27,846 nt of DNA from Neisseriaceae bacterium HSC-16F19. GTDB lineage: Bacteria > Pseudomonadota > Gammaproteobacteria > Burkholderiales > Neisseriaceae. The position numbers were made by a program, and so were the translations under genes. The notes under the pieces are model-generated. The model saw only the letters and a program-made list of their open reading frames with translations. It had not been told where the DNA came from and ran no database searches. Shown in pieces: positions 15,132 through 21,551 of the stretch; position 1 is the stretch's first letter; the number at the start of each line of letters is the position of its first letter. Location of the stretch: NCBI RefSeq assembly GCF_024171525.1, contig NZ_JALJZY010000025.1:1-27846 (forward strand). Reading direction: 5' to 3'.

Positions 15132-15797
15132 ATGTTTACGGAACTGTCTTACCCCGCGGTAGCGGCGTATTATAAAGAACAGCGCGCCCACCACCCCGAA
15201 GCCTTCCGCCTGCGCATTCACCGTGCCTTGAGCTGGCTGGCCAAGGCCGAGACGGCGGGTGATGATTGGGATGTGCGTTTTCTGGCTTTGTGGATAGCCT
15301 TTAATGCCGTCTACGCCAAAGAAATGGACCGCCTGCCCTCCGACCGCCAGGATTTCCGCGATTTTCTGCAACAGGTGTGCCGCCTCGACAAAGAGAGACG
15401 CTTGTATGAGCTGGTGTGGCGGCAGTTTCCAAGCAGCCTGCGCCTGTTGTTGGACAACCGCTATGTGTTTCAGCCGTTTTGGGATTACCACAACGGCCGC
15501 ATCAGCGAAGCGGCATGGTGCGAAGACTTTGCCAAGGCCAAAGCCAAAGCGCATGCGGCCTTGGCGGCGCAGGACACCGATACGGTGCTGGCGGTGGTGT
15601 TCGACCGCCTCTACACCTTGCGCAACCAGATGGTGCGCGGCGGTGCCACCTATGGCAGCGGCGCCAACCGCAGCCAGTTGAAAGACGGCTGCGCCTTTTT
15701 GTCGGCCTGTTTGTTGCAGATGGTGTGGATTATGCTGCAACATCCGCAGGAAACCCTGTGGGGCAAACCGTTTTATCCTTTTGTGAAAGAGGCTTAG
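15132..15797 (+). CDS. HEPN-domain protein (ApeA-like HEPN), active-site His replaced
   Basis: The 221-residue helical protein looks like a stand-alone member of the ApeA-like HEPN group: WDVRFLALWIAFNAVYA near the N-terminal third, then VVFDRLYTLRNQMVRGGATYGSG and NRSQLKDGCAFLSACLLQ, ending in WGKPFYPF. In relatives I recall, the motif is RNQLVHGG, i.e. the HEPN RNase motif RNxxxH. Here it is Arg164-Asn165 with Arg169 in the His position (codon CGC, one base from CAC). GGAG precedes the ATG at 15132; a TTG-started extension is not credible. No partner gene is adjacent. The function may be defence-related or degenerate. Confidence 0.72.
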   Translation: MFTELSYPAVAAYYKEQRAHHPEAFRLRIHRALSWLAKAETAGDDWDVRFLALWIAFNAVYAKEMDRLPSDRQDFRDFLQQVCRLDKERRLYELVWRQFPSSLRLLLDNRYVFQPFWDYHNGRISEAAWCEDFAKAKAKAHAALAAQDTDTVLAVVFDRLYTLRNQMVRGGATYGSGANRSQLKDGCAFLSACLLQMVWIMLQHPQETLWGKPFYPFVKEA

Positions 15798-15808
15798 ACA
15801 GATTTGAG

Positions 15809-15855
15809 ATAGAAAACAGGCTGCCTGAATGCTTTCAGGCAGCCTGTTTTCTATT
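15809..15855. terminator. Bidirectional uptake-sequence terminator
   Basis: AGAAAACAGGCTGCCTGA and its inverse form a stem of about 18 bp between the convergent HEPN gene and suhB; the right arm runs up to the suhB stop codon. Confidence 0.88.
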
Positions 15856-16700
15856 CAAGACAGATGCGGCGCAATAATCTGCAACATTTGCGCCAGTACT
15901 TTGGGGTTGGCGGCCACAATATCGCCGCTGGCGAGCCAGTCGTTCTCGCCGCGCATATCGGTGACGATGGCACCGGCTTCTTTGGCAATCAGCGCACCGG
16001 CGGCAATGTCCCAGGGCTTGAGGTTGAATTCGAAGAATCCGTCCACACGGCCGCAGGCGACATTGCACAAATCCAGGGCAGCGGAGCCTTCGCGGCGGGC
16101 GCCGGCGGTTTTGGCAAGCATGTCTTTGAGGATGGCCAGATAGCGGTCCATCATGCTTTGGTCCACCACCGGGAAACCGGTAGCAATCAGGCAGCGCGGC
16201 AATTCGATGCGGCTGCTGACGCGGATGCGCTTGTCGTTAAGCAGGGCGCCCTGGCCGCGGCTGGCGGTATAGAGGTCGTTGTGCTCCGGCGCAAATACCA
16301 GCGCTTCGGTGAGGGTGCCGCGGTGCATCAGCGCCATGGAAATGGCGTATTGCTTGTGGCCGTGCAGATAATTGGTGGTGCCGTCCAAGGGGTCGATAAT
16401 CCACTCGTATTCGGGCACGGCAGGCACCTCGGCGGCGTCCAGCTGGCGGATTTCCAAGCCGTCGCGGCTTTTGCGGGCGGTGAAATAGCCGCCTTCTTCG
16501 CTGCGGACAATGTGGTCGGGATAGCTGTACAAGAGGGTGTCCACCAGCAGGGCTTCGGACTGGCGGTCGACATCGGAAACAAAATCGTTAAAGGCTTTGC
16601 TGTCGATTTTGACAGTGTCCAGCTGGCTGTTGGCGCGCAGCATCATCTGCCCGGCTTTGCGGGCGGCTTTGAAGGCGGTGGTAAGGATTGGATTCATCAT
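15855..16700 (-). CDS. suhB: Inositol monophosphatase family protein (SuhB-like)
   Basis: The 281-residue enzyme has the IMPase metal site: Glu69 in VRSEEGGYF, Asp103 and Asp106 in WIIDPLDGTTNYLHG (100-114), and Asp231 in KPWDIAAGALIAKEAG. It hydrolyses inositol-1-phosphate in vitro; E. coli SuhB also acts in rRNA antitermination with Nus factors. Compared with E. coli SuhB there is an extra segment of about 20 residues between the Glu site and the WIIDPLDGTT motif. Two ATGs in a row (16700 and 16697) are equally possible starts. It is divergent from trmJ. Confidence 0.92.
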   Translation of the reverse strand: MMNPILTTAFKAARKAGQMMLRANSQLDTVKIDSKAFNDFVSDVDRQSEALLVDTLLYSYPDHIVRSEEGGYFTARKSRDGLEIRQLDAAEVPAVPEYEWIIDPLDGTTNYLHGHKQYAISMALMHRGTLTEALVFAPEHNDLYTASRGQGALLNDKRIRVSSRIELPRCLIATGFPVVDQSMMDRYLAILKDMLAKTAGARREGSAALDLCNVACGRVDGFFEFNLKPWDIAAGALIAKEAGAIVTDMRGENDWLASGDIVAANPKVLAQMLQIIAPHLS

Positions 16701-16847
16701 GAACTCGCAGGGTGGTCAGTGGCCGTTGGTGTGTCTGTCATTAAACCAACCGGCAAACGGCATGGATTTTAAAGAACAAAAGCCGCAAAGGCGGCAGGGG
16801 TATCGGGCGCGGATTATACGCCACAATCCACGCGCACCATAGCTTTT

Positions 16848-16856
16848 TGTTACAAT
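16848..16856 (+). promoter_or_regulatory. Extended -10 promoter of trmJ
   Basis: TGTTACAAT (TGn plus TACAAT) 25 bases before the ATG at 16882. A start there explains why the in-frame ATG at 16855, which overlaps the -10, is unlikely to be used. Confidence 0.5.
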
Positions 16857-16881
16857 GCGTGCTTTTTGCCGCCTTGCCCGT

Positions 16882-17688
16882 ATGAACAAACCCGTTTTGC
16901 CCGATTATCTGCACCGCATCCGCGTGGTGCTGGCGCGCACCAGCCATCCGGCCAATATCGGTGCCGCCGCCCGCGCCATGAAAACCATGGGGCTGACTTC
17001 CCTGACCCTGGTGGCGCCCAATCTGATGGCCACGCCGATGACGGCCGAGCCGCCGGTTTTCGATGCCGCTTGTCCGCAAGATTTCAGGCTGCCTGAAGAG
17101 AGCTTTATCCTCGCTTCCGGCGCCCGTGACGTGTTGGAAAACGCGCGCATCGTCGCCGATTTGCCCGCCGCATTGGCCGACACAACCATCAGTTGCGCGC
17201 TCACCAGCCGCAAGCGCGAACTGACCGCGCCCATGCACACCCCGCGCCAACTGGCGCCCGAACTCTTGCACGCCGCCCAAAACGGCCAGCAGGTGGCGCT
17301 GGTGTTTGGCAATGAAACCTTTGGTTTGAGCATAGAAGAGGTGCAAAGCTGCAACCGCCTGCTCACCATCAACGGCAATCCGGATTATTTTTCCCTCAAT
17401 CTGGCGCAGGCGGTGCAGGTGGTGAGTTATGAATTGTTCAGCCACACCGATGTCAGCATGGCGCATTTGCAGCAAAACGTGAACCGCGCCACCCACGCCC
17501 AAGTGGCCGGATTGGTGGGACATTGCCGCGAGGTGATGGCCGAGAGCGGTTTTTTCGAGCGTCGCAACGAAGAGCGGCTGATGCGCCGCGTGGCCGCCTT
17601 ATTCGACCGCGCCGATTTGAGCAGCGAAGATATTGATATTCTGCGCGGCTTTCTCAAAACCGTAAGTAGTACCCATCCAGCAAAATAA
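16882..17688 (+). CDS. trmJ: tRNA (cytidine/uridine-2'-O-)-methyltransferase TrmJ
   Basis: The 268-residue SPOUT enzyme methylates the ribose of nucleotide 32 of tRNAs. N-terminal VVLARTSHPANIGAAARAMK, then LVFGNETFGLS (the cofactor-binding GNE motif) and YFSLNLAQAVQVVSYEL are characteristic. After the catalytic domain, a helical C-terminal extension includes FFERRNEERLMRRVAALF, which distinguishes TrmJ from TrmL. I start at the ATG 16882 (MNKPVLPDYL) rather than 16855. An uptake sequence is inside at 17083. The last codons and the stop lie in the inverted repeat of a MITE (17670-17772), so the native C-terminus was probably altered by its insertion. Confidence 0.93.
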   Translation: MNKPVLPDYLHRIRVVLARTSHPANIGAAARAMKTMGLTSLTLVAPNLMATPMTAEPPVFDAACPQDFRLPEESFILASGARDVLENARIVADLPAALADTTISCALTSRKRELTAPMHTPRQLAPELLHAAQNGQQVALVFGNETFGLSIEEVQSCNRLLTINGNPDYFSLNLAQAVQVVSYELFSHTDVSMAHLQQNVNRATHAQVAGLVGHCREVMAESGFFERRNEERLMRRVAALFDRADLSSEDIDILRGFLKTVSSTHPAK

Positions 17689-17772
17689 TCTAACCGCGTT
17701 GTCTCGCTTTGTCGTACTACTTGTACTGCCTTCAGCTCGCCGCCTTGTTAGCTTATTTTCCTGAATGGGTAT
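17670..17772. repeat. Correia-like MITE, short form, overlapping the trmJ stop
   Basis: The left end TACCCATCCAGCAAAATAAT is matched by the reverse complement of the right end, ATACCCATTCAGGAAAATAA, a terminal inverted repeat of about 25 bp. Inside are GTCGTACTACTTGTACTG and CGCCGCCTTGTTAGC, as in the internally deleted Correia form. Its 103-bp length is close to that form. The left repeat contains the trmJ stop codon (17686-17688). Confidence 0.72.
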
Positions 17773-17819
17773 ACAGCGCTTCCTTAAATAGGTCAATTTC
17801 CGTTAAAATACCGCTTCTT

Positions 17820-17839
17820 CGCGCCTTATTCAGGGCGCG
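17820..17839 (+). promoter_or_regulatory. 5' UTR hairpin of pheS
   Basis: CGCGCC (17820-17825) pairs with GGCGCG (17834-17839) and is followed by TTTCCCCTTTTT just before the start codons. A TAAAAT -10-like box lies at 17804-17809, so the hairpin would be at the very 5' end of the message. It could act as an attenuator or mRNA stabiliser; no leader peptide with Phe codons is seen. Confidence 0.35.
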
Positions 17840-17863
17840 TTTCCCCTTTTTATGAGCCTGCCC

Positions 17864-18853
17864 ATGCACAATGTAGATCAAATCACCGCCAACGGCATTG
17901 ACGCCGTGGCCGCCGCCGCCGACCTCAATGCCCTAGAACTGGTCAAAGCCCAATACATGGGCAAAAGCGGCGAATTGAACGCCTTATTGAAACAGCTCGG
18001 CCAAATGTCGCCGGAAGAGCGCAAAACCGCCGGCGCCCATATCAACGAATGCAAAAACCGTTTTCAGGCAGCCTATAACGCACGCCGTGATGCTCTGAAT
18101 GCGGCCAAATTGCAGGCACAGCTGGCCGCCGAGGCGCTGGACGTGACCCTGCCCGGCCGCGGTCAGGAAAACGGCGGTCTGCATCCGGTCACGCTGACCC
18201 TGCACCGCATTGTCGAACTCTTCCACGGCATGGGCTTCGATGTGGCCGACGGCCCCGAAATCGAAGACGATTTCCACAACTTCCAGGCGCTCAATATTCC
18301 GCAAAACCATCCCGCACGCGCCATGCAGGATACCTTTTATGTGGAAAACGGCGACGTCTTGCGCACCCACACCTCGCCCATCCAAATCCGCTATATGCTG
18401 GACAAAAAGAACCCGCCCATCCGCATCATCGCCCCCGGCCGCGTGTATCGTGTGGACAGCGATGCCACCCACTCGCCCATGTTCCACCAGGCCGAAGGTT
18501 TGTGGGTGGAAGAGGGCGTGAGCATGGCCGACCTCAAAGCCGTGTTTACCGACTTTATCCGCCGCTTCTTCGAGCGCGACGATTTGCAAGTGCGCTTCCG
18601 CCCCTCCTTCTTCCCCTTTACCGAACCTTCCGCCGAAATCGACATCATGGCGGACAACGGTAAATGGCTGGAAGTGGGCGGCTGCGGCATGGTGCATCCC
18701 AATGTCTTGCAAAACGTGAACATCGACCCGGAAAAATACACCGGCTTCGCCTTCGGCATCGGCCTCGACCGCTTTGCCATGTTGCGCTACGGCATCAACG
18801 ACCTGCGTCTGTTTTTCGACAACGATTTGGGCTTTTTGAAGCAGTTTAAATAA
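17864..18853 (+). CDS. pheS: Phenylalanyl-tRNA synthetase alpha subunit
   Basis: The 329-residue catalytic subunit forms an alpha2-beta2 enzyme with PheT. The N-terminal coiled-coil (QYMGKSGELNALLKQLGQMS) binds tRNA. The class II core shows DGPEIEDDFHNFQALNIP, THTSPIQIRYML, motif 2 RVYRVDSDATHSPMFHQ, and motif 3 FAFGIGLDRFAMLRYG. Very close to neisserial PheS as I recall it. I prefer ATG 17864 (MHNVDQI), matching the neisserial N-terminus; ATG 17852 four codons upstream is also possible. An uptake sequence lies near 18063. pheT, its partner, is 3.76 kb downstream instead of adjacent. Confidence 0.96.
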   Translation: MHNVDQITANGIDAVAAAADLNALELVKAQYMGKSGELNALLKQLGQMSPEERKTAGAHINECKNRFQAAYNARRDALNAAKLQAQLAAEALDVTLPGRGQENGGLHPVTLTLHRIVELFHGMGFDVADGPEIEDDFHNFQALNIPQNHPARAMQDTFYVENGDVLRTHTSPIQIRYMLDKKNPPIRIIAPGRVYRVDSDATHSPMFHQAEGLWVEEGVSMADLKAVFTDFIRRFFERDDLQVRFRPSFFPFTEPSAEIDIMADNGKWLEVGGCGMVHPNVLQNVNIDPEKYTGFAFGIGLDRFAMLRYGINDLRLFFDNDLGFLKQFK

Positions 18854-18856
18854 GCC

Positions 18857-19159
18857 GTGGGGCGTGTATCTGCCGTCTTGTTTGCCGTTTCGGTTGTCTT
18901 GTGGCTGGGCGGGCACTACTGCGGCTATCGTGTCGGCTTGTTGTTCGACGGCAAAAGCGGTCTCGGCGACCTTGAAGCCGCACGCATATGGATGGATAGC
19001 CAGGGCATATTGCTTTATGGCGGACTGATAGTCGGGCTGTCGGCCTGTATGTGGGTAAACCGTTTCAGCCGGATGGAAAGAGTGGGCGCGGCGCTGGTGT
19101 TCGGCTGTGCTTACGCCATCGTCACCGTGATGGCGCCGTGGATGTTTCAGGCAGCCTGA
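18857..19159 (+). CDS. Small predicted membrane protein, unknown
   Basis: A 100-residue reading frame begins with GTG three bases after the pheS stop, so it is probably co-transcribed and coupled. Three hydrophobic segments are visible: VSAVLFAVSVVLWLGGHYC, GILLYGGLIVGLSACMWV and VGAALVFGCAYAIVTVMAP, separated by short polar loops. I do not recognise a family. The base composition resembles the backbone. The ending MFQAA-stop is encoded by the uptake sequence at 19146-19157. It could be the first gene of the variable insert or an old companion of pheS. Confidence 0.6.
   Translation: MGRVSAVLFAVSVVLWLGGHYCGYRVGLLFDGKSGLGDLEAARIWMDSQGILLYGGLIVGLSACMWVNRFSRMERVGAALVFGCAYAIVTVMAPWMFQAA
19146..19157 (-). 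repeat. DNA uptake sequence forming a gene end
   Basis: Exact 12-base TTCAGGCAGCCT. Read in frame as CAG GCA GCC TGA it ends the small membrane protein. With the copy at 19892 it brackets the HEPN-MNT pair. Confidence 0.9.
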
Positions 19160-19178
19160 TAAACAGAATGGGAAACCG

Positions 19179-19601
19179 ATGATAAGCAACAAGCCCAATA
19201 TCCAGTCGCTGGGCAATGCCGTATTGCGTTTGCAGGAAGGCTGGCAGCGTTATTTGCAAGACATCAGCGACACGCAAATCCGTGACGGCTTGATCCAGCG
19301 TTTTGAGTTTACTTATGAAATCAGCCATAAAATGCTCAAACGCTATCTGGAATACGCCTCAGCCGACCCCAGCCAGTTTGATTGGATGCATTTCCAAGAC
19401 CTGATCCGCACTGCCAACGAACAAGACCTGTTGCTCGGCAACTGGACGGACTGGAAGCAATACCGCGATATGCGCAGCCGCACCAGCCATACCTATGACG
19501 AACAAACCGCCTTGGCGGTGGTGCAGGGCATAGAGAAATTTTTGGCAGAAGCACAGTTCTTACACGCCAGACTGCAAGAAAAACTAGATGAATCCGACTG
19601 A
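19179..19601 (+). CDS. HEPN toxin of a HEPN-MNT pair (HI0074-like)
   Basis: The 140-residue all-helical protein belongs to the nucleotidyltransferase substrate-binding HEPN group (HI0074-like). EFTYEISHKMLKRYLEY around residues 43-59 is typical. The RNase/toxin motif RX4HXY is intact as R99-SRTS-H104-T-Y106. In characterised HEPN-MNT systems the HEPN protein is a toxin and Tyr of this motif is AMPylated by the MNT partner. The ATG at 19179 lies 19 bases after the membrane-protein stop. It overlaps the MNT gene by 14 bases, the usual arrangement for co-translation. Confidence 0.88.
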   Translation: MISNKPNIQSLGNAVLRLQEGWQRYLQDISDTQIRDGLIQRFEFTYEISHKMLKRYLEYASADPSQFDWMHFQDLIRTANEQDLLLGNWTDWKQYRDMRSRTSHTYDEQTALAVVQGIEKFLAEAQFLHARLQEKLDESD

Positions 19602-19902
19602 TTTGGATATGGCGCCGGAAGCGCTGCACATTGTGCGGCAGATTCTGCAACAGCATATACCGCAATACGAAGTGCGTGCGTTCGGCTCGCGGGTCAAAGG
19701 CAGTGCCAAGCCTTATTCCGATTTGGATTTGGCCGTTATGACCACCGACCGCCCTTTGTCTTTACAGGAACACGCCGATTTGACAGAGGCTTTTTCCGCA
19801 TCCGATTTGCCGTGGAAGGTGGATTTGGTCGATTGGCAGCTCTTGGATGAAGCCTTTCGGCAGGTGATTGCAGAGCGCTATATTGTGTTGCAGGCTGCCT
19901 GA
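19588..19902 (+). CDS. MNT nucleotidyltransferase antitoxin (HI0073-like)
   Basis: The 104-residue minimal nucleotidyltransferase has the exact GSX10DXD signature: Gly33-Ser34, then Asp45 and Asp47 (FGSRVKGSAKPYSDLDLAV), with a third acidic site in KVDLVDW near 77-83. MNT proteins neutralise HEPN toxins by transferring AMP to the toxin. It overlaps the HEPN stop. The C-terminus VLQAA-stop is encoded by an uptake sequence (19892-19903); the -AA end resembles the end of the SsrA tag recognised by ClpXP, which may be chance. The next gene begins 12 bases later. Confidence 0.9.
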   Translation: MNPTDLDMAPEALHIVRQILQQHIPQYEVRAFGSRVKGSAKPYSDLDLAVMTTDRPLSLQEHADLTEAFSASDLPWKVDLVDWQLLDEAFRQVIAERYIVLQAA

Positions 19903-19903
19903 A
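19892..19903 (+). repeat. DNA uptake sequence forming the MNT gene end
   Basis: Exact AGGCTGCCTGAA, read as CAG GCT GCC TGA at the end of the MNT gene. Confidence 0.9.
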
Positions 19904-19914
19904 ACGAAGAATTT

Positions 19915-20730
19915 ATGACTTATAAACCTTTTCTAAAATGGGCGGGAGGCAAAGCCAAGCTGGTGCCGTTTATTATGGGTAATTTACCCGTAGGGCGGAG
20001 CAAACGCTTGGTTGAGCCATTTGCAGGTTCGGCGGCCTTGTCTTTGGCTGTGGATTTTGATGCTTATCTGTTGAATGACACCAATGCGGATTTAATCGGC
20101 CTGTTTCAGATGCTCCAATCGGAGAAGCAAGCGTTTATCGATTATGTCCGTTCGTTTTTTATTGCGGATAACAACCAAGAAGCCCGCTTTTACGAATTGC
20201 GCGAACAATTCAATGCTGCGGACGACAGTGCAGAGCGGGCAGCTTTGTTTGTTTACTTAAACCGGCATGCTTTCAACGGCTTGTGCCGTTACAACAGCAA
20301 GGGTGCATTTAATGTGCCTTTTGGGCGTTACAGTGCGCCGTATTTTCCTGAAGCGGAGATGCAAGGCTTTATTGCCAAATCAAACCGCATTGAACTGATG
20401 TGCGGTGATTTTCAGGCAGCCTTGGCTCGTGTGGGGCACGATGACGTGGTGTATTGTGACCCGCCTTATGTTCCCTTAAGTGAAACCGCTTCTTTTACTG
20501 CGTATGCCAAAGGGGGGTTTGATTTGAATGAACAAATCCGCTTGGCGCAGGCAGCCCAAGAGGCGGCCGAACCGTCAAAAGGAGTGTTGATTTCCAACCA
20601 CGATACCGCCTTTACGCGTGAAATCTATAAAGAAGCGCGCTTGGAAACGGTATCGGTACAGCGCAATATTGCAGCAAAAAGCAGCAGCCGACAGAAAGTC
20701 GGCGAATTATTGGCGATTTATGGCGAGTGA
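19915..20730 (+). CDS. Dam-family adenine-N6 methyltransferase (DpnM-like)
   Basis: The 271-residue alpha-class methylase has motif X as PFLKWAGGKAKLV at 5-17, motif I as RLVEPFAGSAALSL at 31-44, the DNA-contact region LFVYLNRHAFNGLCRYNSKGAFNVPFG near 111-137 (given in parts: LNRHAFNG, RYNSKG, NVPFG), and catalytic DPPY at 182-185. Dam/DpnM enzymes methylate adenine in GATC of double-stranded DNA; that site is inferred from the family and from the MutH-type nuclease nearby. It carries an exact uptake sequence at 20411-20422. Its end overlaps the next methylase gene by 11 bases. Confidence 0.9.
   Translation: MTYKPFLKWAGGKAKLVPFIMGNLPVGRSKRLVEPFAGSAALSLAVDFDAYLLNDTNADLIGLFQMLQSEKQAFIDYVRSFFIADNNQEARFYELREQFNAADDSAERAALFVYLNRHAFNGLCRYNSKGAFNVPFGRYSAPYFPEAEMQGFIAKSNRIELMCGDFQAALARVGHDDVVYCDPPYVPLSETASFTAYAKGGFDLNEQIRLAQAAQEAAEPSKGVLISNHDTAFTREIYKEARLETVSVQRNIAAKSSSRQKVGELLAIYGE
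20411..20422 (-). repeat. DNA uptake sequence inside the Dam-like methylase gene
   Basis: Exact TTCAGGCAGCCT of the local dialect, so this gene has been in a host with this dialect for some time or was acquired from one. Confidence 0.88.
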
Positions 20731-21535
20731 ATTTAACAGGCTGTGTGAAGAGGCAGCCGCCTATCATGCCCATCTGAACAAATATGTTGCAGACAGCATG
20801 GTGGTGTACAACGAAGATGCCTTAACGGTGATGCGCCGTATTTTGGACAAACATCCCAACGGCTGTTTTGACATGATTTTTGCCGACCCGCCTTATCTGC
20901 TTTCCAACGATGGTTTTACCTGCCAAAACGGGAAAATGGTTTCCGTCAATAAAGGCGGTTGGGACAAATCCCAAGGCTTGGCTGCCGATTTGGCGTTTTA
21001 CGAGGAATGGCTGCGCCTGTGTTACGCCTTGTTAAAGCCCAACGGCACGATTTGGGTGTGTGGCACTCACCATAATATTTATCTGGTCGGCTATTTGATG
21101 CAAACCATTGGCTACCACATCCTGAACAACATTACTTGGGAAAAGCCTAACCCTCCGCCCAATTTGTCTTGCCGCTTTTTTACCCATTCAACAGAAACCT
21201 TGCTGTGGGCGAAGAAAAATAAGAAAGCCAAACACACGTTTCACTATGATGTGATGAAAGCACAAAATGGCGATAAGCAAATGAAATGTGTGTGGCAGAT
21301 AACGCCGCCGGGTAAGGCGGAAAAAGCCTTGGGAAAGCACCCGACACAAAAACCCTTGGCCTTGCTTGAGCGTTGTATTCAGGCAGCCTCCAATGAGGGT
21401 GATTTGATTTTTGACCCGTTTATGGGTAGCGGCACGACAGGGGTGGCAGCCTTGCAGCATGGGCGCTATTTTTGTGGTTGTGAGATGGATGAGACATTTT
21501 TTGAGTTGGCGAGAAAGAGATTAATGGCAGAATAA
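20720..21535 (+). CDS. DpnA-like adenine-N6 methyltransferase (second methylase)
   Basis: The 271-residue beta-class methylase has DPPY at 56-59 (MIFADPPYLLSNDGF) and the cofactor motif DPFMGSGTTG near 232-241. It resembles pneumococcal M.DpnA as I remember it: VSVNKGGWDK, NGTIWVCGTHHNIY, PNLSCRFFTHSTETLLWAKK and KHPTQKPLALLERC. DpnA methylates GATC also in single-stranded DNA and so protects incoming transforming DNA. The ATG at 20720 overlaps the DpnM-like gene by 11 bases; a longer upstream reading only covers that gene out of frame. It converges on the nuclease gene with a gap of 16 bases and no visible terminator. Confidence 0.9.
   Translation: MASEFNRLCEEAAAYHAHLNKYVADSMVVYNEDALTVMRRILDKHPNGCFDMIFADPPYLLSNDGFTCQNGKMVSVNKGGWDKSQGLAADLAFYEEWLRLCYALLKPNGTIWVCGTHHNIYLVGYLMQTIGYHILNNITWEKPNPPPNLSCRFFTHSTETLLWAKKNKKAKHTFHYDVMKAQNGDKQMKCVWQITPPGKAEKALGKHPTQKPLALLERCIQAASNEGDLIFDPFMGSGTTGVAALQHGRYFCGCEMDETFFELARKRLMAE
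21378..21389 (-). repeat. DNA uptake sequence inside the DpnA-like gene
   Basis: Exact TTCAGGCAGCCT within the coding region, 967 bases from the copy in the first methylase gene. Confidence 0.88.
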
Positions 21536-21551
21536 TCTGCCGTTAACCTAG

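Noticed and set aside
17781..17851. Classical pheS attenuator with leader peptide
   Set aside because: A hairpin is present, but I find no short frame with consecutive Phe codons and no alternative stem.
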